From: Acidimicrobiia bacterium | Lineage (GTDB): Bacteria; Actinomycetota; Acidimicrobiia; Acidimicrobiales; Bin134 | Reading direction: 5' to 3' | Assembly: GCA_022822905.1 (NCBI GenBank) | Contig: JAJDYE010000032.1 | Coordinates: 1 to 64,000, forward strand | Length of the DNA stretch: 64,000 nt | Part shown: in pieces, positions 61,882 through 64,000 of the stretch | How the letters are laid out: each line of letters starts with the position of its first letter | How positions within the stretch are numbered: the first letter of the stretch is position 1 | The notes under the pieces: generated by a model | What the model was told of the DNA's origin: nothing | The model's input: the letters and a program-made list of their open reading frames with translations, nothing else | Databases searched by the model: none | Program-made: the position numbers and the translations under genes

Positions 61882-61922
61882 TCACGCCCGATGGGCGCCG
61901 TTCGGGATGCGGCGCGCTGATC
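61865..61922 (+). repeat. 39-nt in-frame duplication at the LivM start
   Basis: A 19-bp sequence (GGGATGCGGCGCGCTGATC) occurs at 61865-61883 and at 61904-61922. The 39-nt period is 13 codons, so MRRAD is repeated in frame and two alternative ATG starts (61868 and 61907) result. The first copy also contains the LivH stop. Confidence 0.85.
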
Positions 61923-63601
61923 TGGTCGCGTCCACCTTGTATGTCGCGGCCGCGGTTGCGGTTGCGGGGTCGGCGAATCCGTTTTGGCTGTTCCTGCTCA
62001 CCAGCGCGCTCATCACCGCAATGGTGGCGGTGAGCGTCGGGGTGATCTACGACAATGCCGGGCTCTTGTCTTTGTGCCAGATGTCGTTCGCGGGGATGGG
62101 CGCGTGGACCGTCGGCTGGCTCAACCTCAAGACATCGCTTCCCTATCTGGCCATGCTTCCCCTCGCCGCTTTGGTCTCGTTCGCCGTGGGAATCTTGGTG
62201 GGGATCCCCGCTCTGCGACTCCGCGGGCTGAACCTGGCAGTGTTCACCCTGGTGTTCAGCGCCGCGGTGGCCCGGGTGGTGTTCGCCGACGGCTTCCCTG
62301 GGCTGATCGAGGGCAACCGGGTTCGCCCGCCCGGCTTCGCCAGCAGCGATGCCGGCTTCTTCTTGTTCTGCGCGGCAATTCTCGGGCTTGTCGGCCTGGC
62401 TGTGGCCGTGTTGCGCCGCTCCCGCACCGGGAGATGGTGGTTCTCGGTGCGACGCAGCGAGCGGGCGACCGCGGCCATGGGGCGCAGCGTGGTCAGGACC
62501 AAGCTGTCCGCGTTTGCGGTGAGCGCGGCTATTGCCGGGCTGGGAGGGGCCTTGCTGGTCGCGCTGAACGGGATCGTGAGCGCGGCGAGCTTCCAGCCGA
62601 TTGAGTCCATGACCATCTTGACGTCGGCGCTCATGTTCGGCGCCGGCCACTTCGAGGGCGCGTTGCTCGCTGGCCTGTTCGGCCGTCTAATACCCAATTT
62701 CTTGAGCGACCTCGGCCTTCCCCAGGACATCGCTCCCATGATCTTCGCCGTCGGAGGCGTGCTGGCGCTGAGCCAGGGCGAGGGTGGCCTGTCGGCCGCG
62801 CTGCGAGCCCTTGTCAGCCGGCTGGGCCGTCCCCGCGAAACACCTGCTCGCGCCCCGGTCGCCAGCCCCCTCCCGGCGTGCCGGCTGACGCGTCTTCGCG
62901 GGGACGGCCCGATGCTCGACATCCGCAATGTCTCTGTGTCCTATGGAGCGGTGCAGGCCCTCGATGATGTCAGCTTGACGGTGACTGAGGGGCGGTTCGT
63001 CGGGGTGATCGGTCCCAACGGCGCGGGCAAGTCCACATTGGTGGACGTCGTCAGCGGCTTTCTGAGAAGCAATGGCGGCCGGGTTGTTCTCGACGGGACG
63101 GACATCTCCTCGCTGCCCCCGCGCAAACGGGCCAGGCTGGGCATGCGCCGGACCTTCCAGCAGGGCCACACTCCCCGTGACCTGACCGTGGGCGGCTATC
63201 TGGACCTCGCCTGCTCCGGCACTGGCCTGCCGGTCGAGGAGGCCGTCTCGTGGTTCTCGCTTCCTCCCGCGCCCACCCCGGTCGCCGCGCTGGACGTGGG
63301 TTCCCGCAGAATCCTGGAGGTGTGCGGCGCAGTCATCTCCCGACCGAAAGCCGTCTTGTTGGACGAGCCGGTTGCCGGCCTGGCCGGACACGACAGAAAG
63401 CGATTTGTGGAAGCTCTCGCCTTGGTCCCAGTCACACTGGGCACCGCTGTGTTGTTGATCGAGCACGACTTGGACGTGGTCGCCTCGCTGTGCGACACCG
63501 CGATCGTGTTGGACTTCGGACGCGTCATAGCGGCCGGCACCCCGTCGGATGTCCTCTCCGACCCCGATGTGGTGGCCGCCTACCTGGGAAGAGCGTCGTG
63601 A
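61868..63601 (+). CDS. LivM permease fused to LivG ATP-binding protein
   Basis: A 577-residue fusion, or 564 residues from ATG 61907. Residues about 20-310 are a LivM-type permease (AVSVGVIYDNAGLLSLCQMS, GIPALRLRGLNLAVFTLVFS). A Pro/Arg/Ala linker leads into an ATPase starting about residue 340 (MLDIRNVSVSYGAVQALDDV), with Walker A GPNGAGKST and Walker B KAVLLDEPVAG. The signature loop is atypical (LDVGSRRILEV instead of LSGGQ). Such LivM-LivG fusions are known. It is coupled to livF (GTGA). Confidence 0.9.
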   Translation: MRRADHARWAPFGMRRADLVASTLYVAAAVAVAGSANPFWLFLLTSALITAMVAVSVGVIYDNAGLLSLCQMSFAGMGAWTVGWLNLKTSLPYLAMLPLAALVSFAVGILVGIPALRLRGLNLAVFTLVFSAAVARVVFADGFPGLIEGNRVRPPGFASSDAGFFLFCAAILGLVGLAVAVLRRSRTGRWWFSVRRSERATAAMGRSVVRTKLSAFAVSAAIAGLGGALLVALNGIVSAASFQPIESMTILTSALMFGAGHFEGALLAGLFGRLIPNFLSDLGLPQDIAPMIFAVGGVLALSQGEGGLSAALRALVSRLGRPRETPARAPVASPLPACRLTRLRGDGPMLDIRNVSVSYGAVQALDDVSLTVTEGRFVGVIGPNGAGKSTLVDVVSGFLRSNGGRVVLDGTDISSLPPRKRARLGMRRTFQQGHTPRDLTVGGYLDLACSGTGLPVEEAVSWFSLPPAPTPVAALDVGSRRILEVCGAVISRPKAVLLDEPVAGLAGHDRKRFVEALALVPVTLGTAVLLIEHDLDVVASLCDTAIVLDFGRVIAAGTPSDVLSDPDVVAAYLGRAS

Positions 63602-64000
63602 CCCGCCCGCCAAGGCCAGCCCCAGATGCGGTGCTCAGCGTTGAGGCCCTTCACGTCGACCGATTGGGCCAACCGGTCGTGCGGGGAGTGAACTTGGCGG
63701 TCAACGCCGGAGAGGTGACAGTGCTGCTCGGCGCGAACGGCATGGGCAAATCCACCCTCTTGGACGGGATCAGCGGCGTGGTCCCTTCAGCCGGAGGCCG
63801 GGTGCTGCTGGGCGGCGCCGATATCACCCGGCTGTCTCGGCGGCGGCGAGTGGCGCTCGGGATGGCCTATGTCCAACAGGGCCGGACGGTCTTCCCCAAC
63901 TTGACCGTGGAGGAAAACTTCCTCGTCGCCGCGCAAAGGCCGCAACGGGCATTCGACCTGTTCCCCGAACTGCGGAGCCGAGCCACAGTCAAGGCAGCAA
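63598..64000 (+). CDS. ABC transporter ATP-binding protein, LivF type (partial, runs off the window)
   Basis: GTG 63598 overlaps the previous stop. The visible 134 codons read LSVEALHVDRLGQPVVRG, then the Walker A LLGANGMGKST and YVQQGRTVFPNLTVEENF, the Q-loop typical of LivF. The signature and Walker B motifs lie beyond the window end. It is the second ATPase of the importer. Confidence 0.92.
   Translation, partial: MTRPPRPAPDAVLSVEALHVDRLGQPVVRGVNLAVNAGEVTVLLGANGMGKSTLLDGISGVVPSAGGRVLLGGADITRLSRRRRVALGMAYVQQGRTVFPNLTVEENFLVAAQRPQRAFDLFPELRSRATVKAA

Noticed and set aside
1..64000. CRISPR arrays, tRNA and rRNA genes
   Set aside because: Searched by eye in the intergenic regions. No regularly spaced repeats and no recognisable tRNA or rRNA sequence were found.

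Overview
This 64 kb GC-rich window looks like a chromosomal segment of an actinobacterium, most likely class Acidimicrobiia. The markers are a DUF222/HNH protein, an F420-type LLM oxidoreductase, an Rv2466c-like (mycothiol-dependent) nitroreductase, an imuB-dnaE2 mutasome, the DUF501-ppx pair, methylmalonyl-CoA epimerase, and thiolase/DUF35 and aerobic CO-dehydrogenase-type genes. The taxon is inferred from gene content only. No tRNA, rRNA, CRISPR array or replication origin was seen.

Layout. 0.2-9.1 kb: HNH protein, an M15-like peptidase and an acyltransferase, a frameshifted secreted alpha/beta-hydrolase, a 41-residue lipoprotein, a MOSC protein, and a minus-strand run of PhyH dioxygenase, polytopic membrane protein and lipoprotein. 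9.1-14.4 kb: SRAP, dnaE2 and imuB, a translesion/AP-site block on the minus strand. 14.6-31.1 kb: an accessory defence island with mixed and often lower GC. It holds a type I R-M system whose hsdS is broken by a nonsense codon and by a clean IS481-family insertion, and whose HsdR carries a C-terminal AlbA_2 domain. It also holds an OLD-type ATPase/TOPRIM protein, an orphan HigA, an unknown Cys/His-rich gene pair, a DUF6602 protein, a VapB45/VapC45-like pair and an Abi_C/HEPN-like protein.

31.1-36.2 kb: a six-gene minus-strand operon (LLM oxidoreductase, DsbA-like nitroreductase, small secreted protein, HTTM protein, alpha-toroid protein, MarC-like protein). The nitroreductase is the most interesting item in the window. 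An in-frame TGA sits exactly at the first Cys of its CPWC active site, and a bacterial SECIS-like hairpin starts 15 nt downstream, so it is a candidate selenoprotein. 36.3-37.5 kb: rpmB and rpmG (Cys-free types) and an HD protein resembling a CCA-adding enzyme without its head domain. 37.5-43.1 kb: a lipoprotein, an unknown protein, a thiolase-like protein, an MFS transporter and a DUF35 protein.

43.2-50.4 kb: a cox/xdh-type molybdoenzyme cluster (coxS, coxM, coxD, coxE, two XdhC-family proteins, a MobA-like protein, coxG) with an embedded DUF3179 lipoprotein. It has no gene for the molybdenum-binding large subunit. 50.3-57.0 kb: DUF501, ppx, GNAT, enoyl-CoA hydratase, an MFS remnant with an internal deletion, an unknown protein, methylmalonyl-CoA epimerase and a copper P-type ATPase. 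57.5-64 kb: an AraC/NitR-like regulator divergent from a nitrilase that is translationally coupled to a branched-chain-type ABC importer (binding protein, LivH, a LivM-LivG fusion, and LivF cut by the window end), probably a nitrile or amide uptake and hydrolysis operon.
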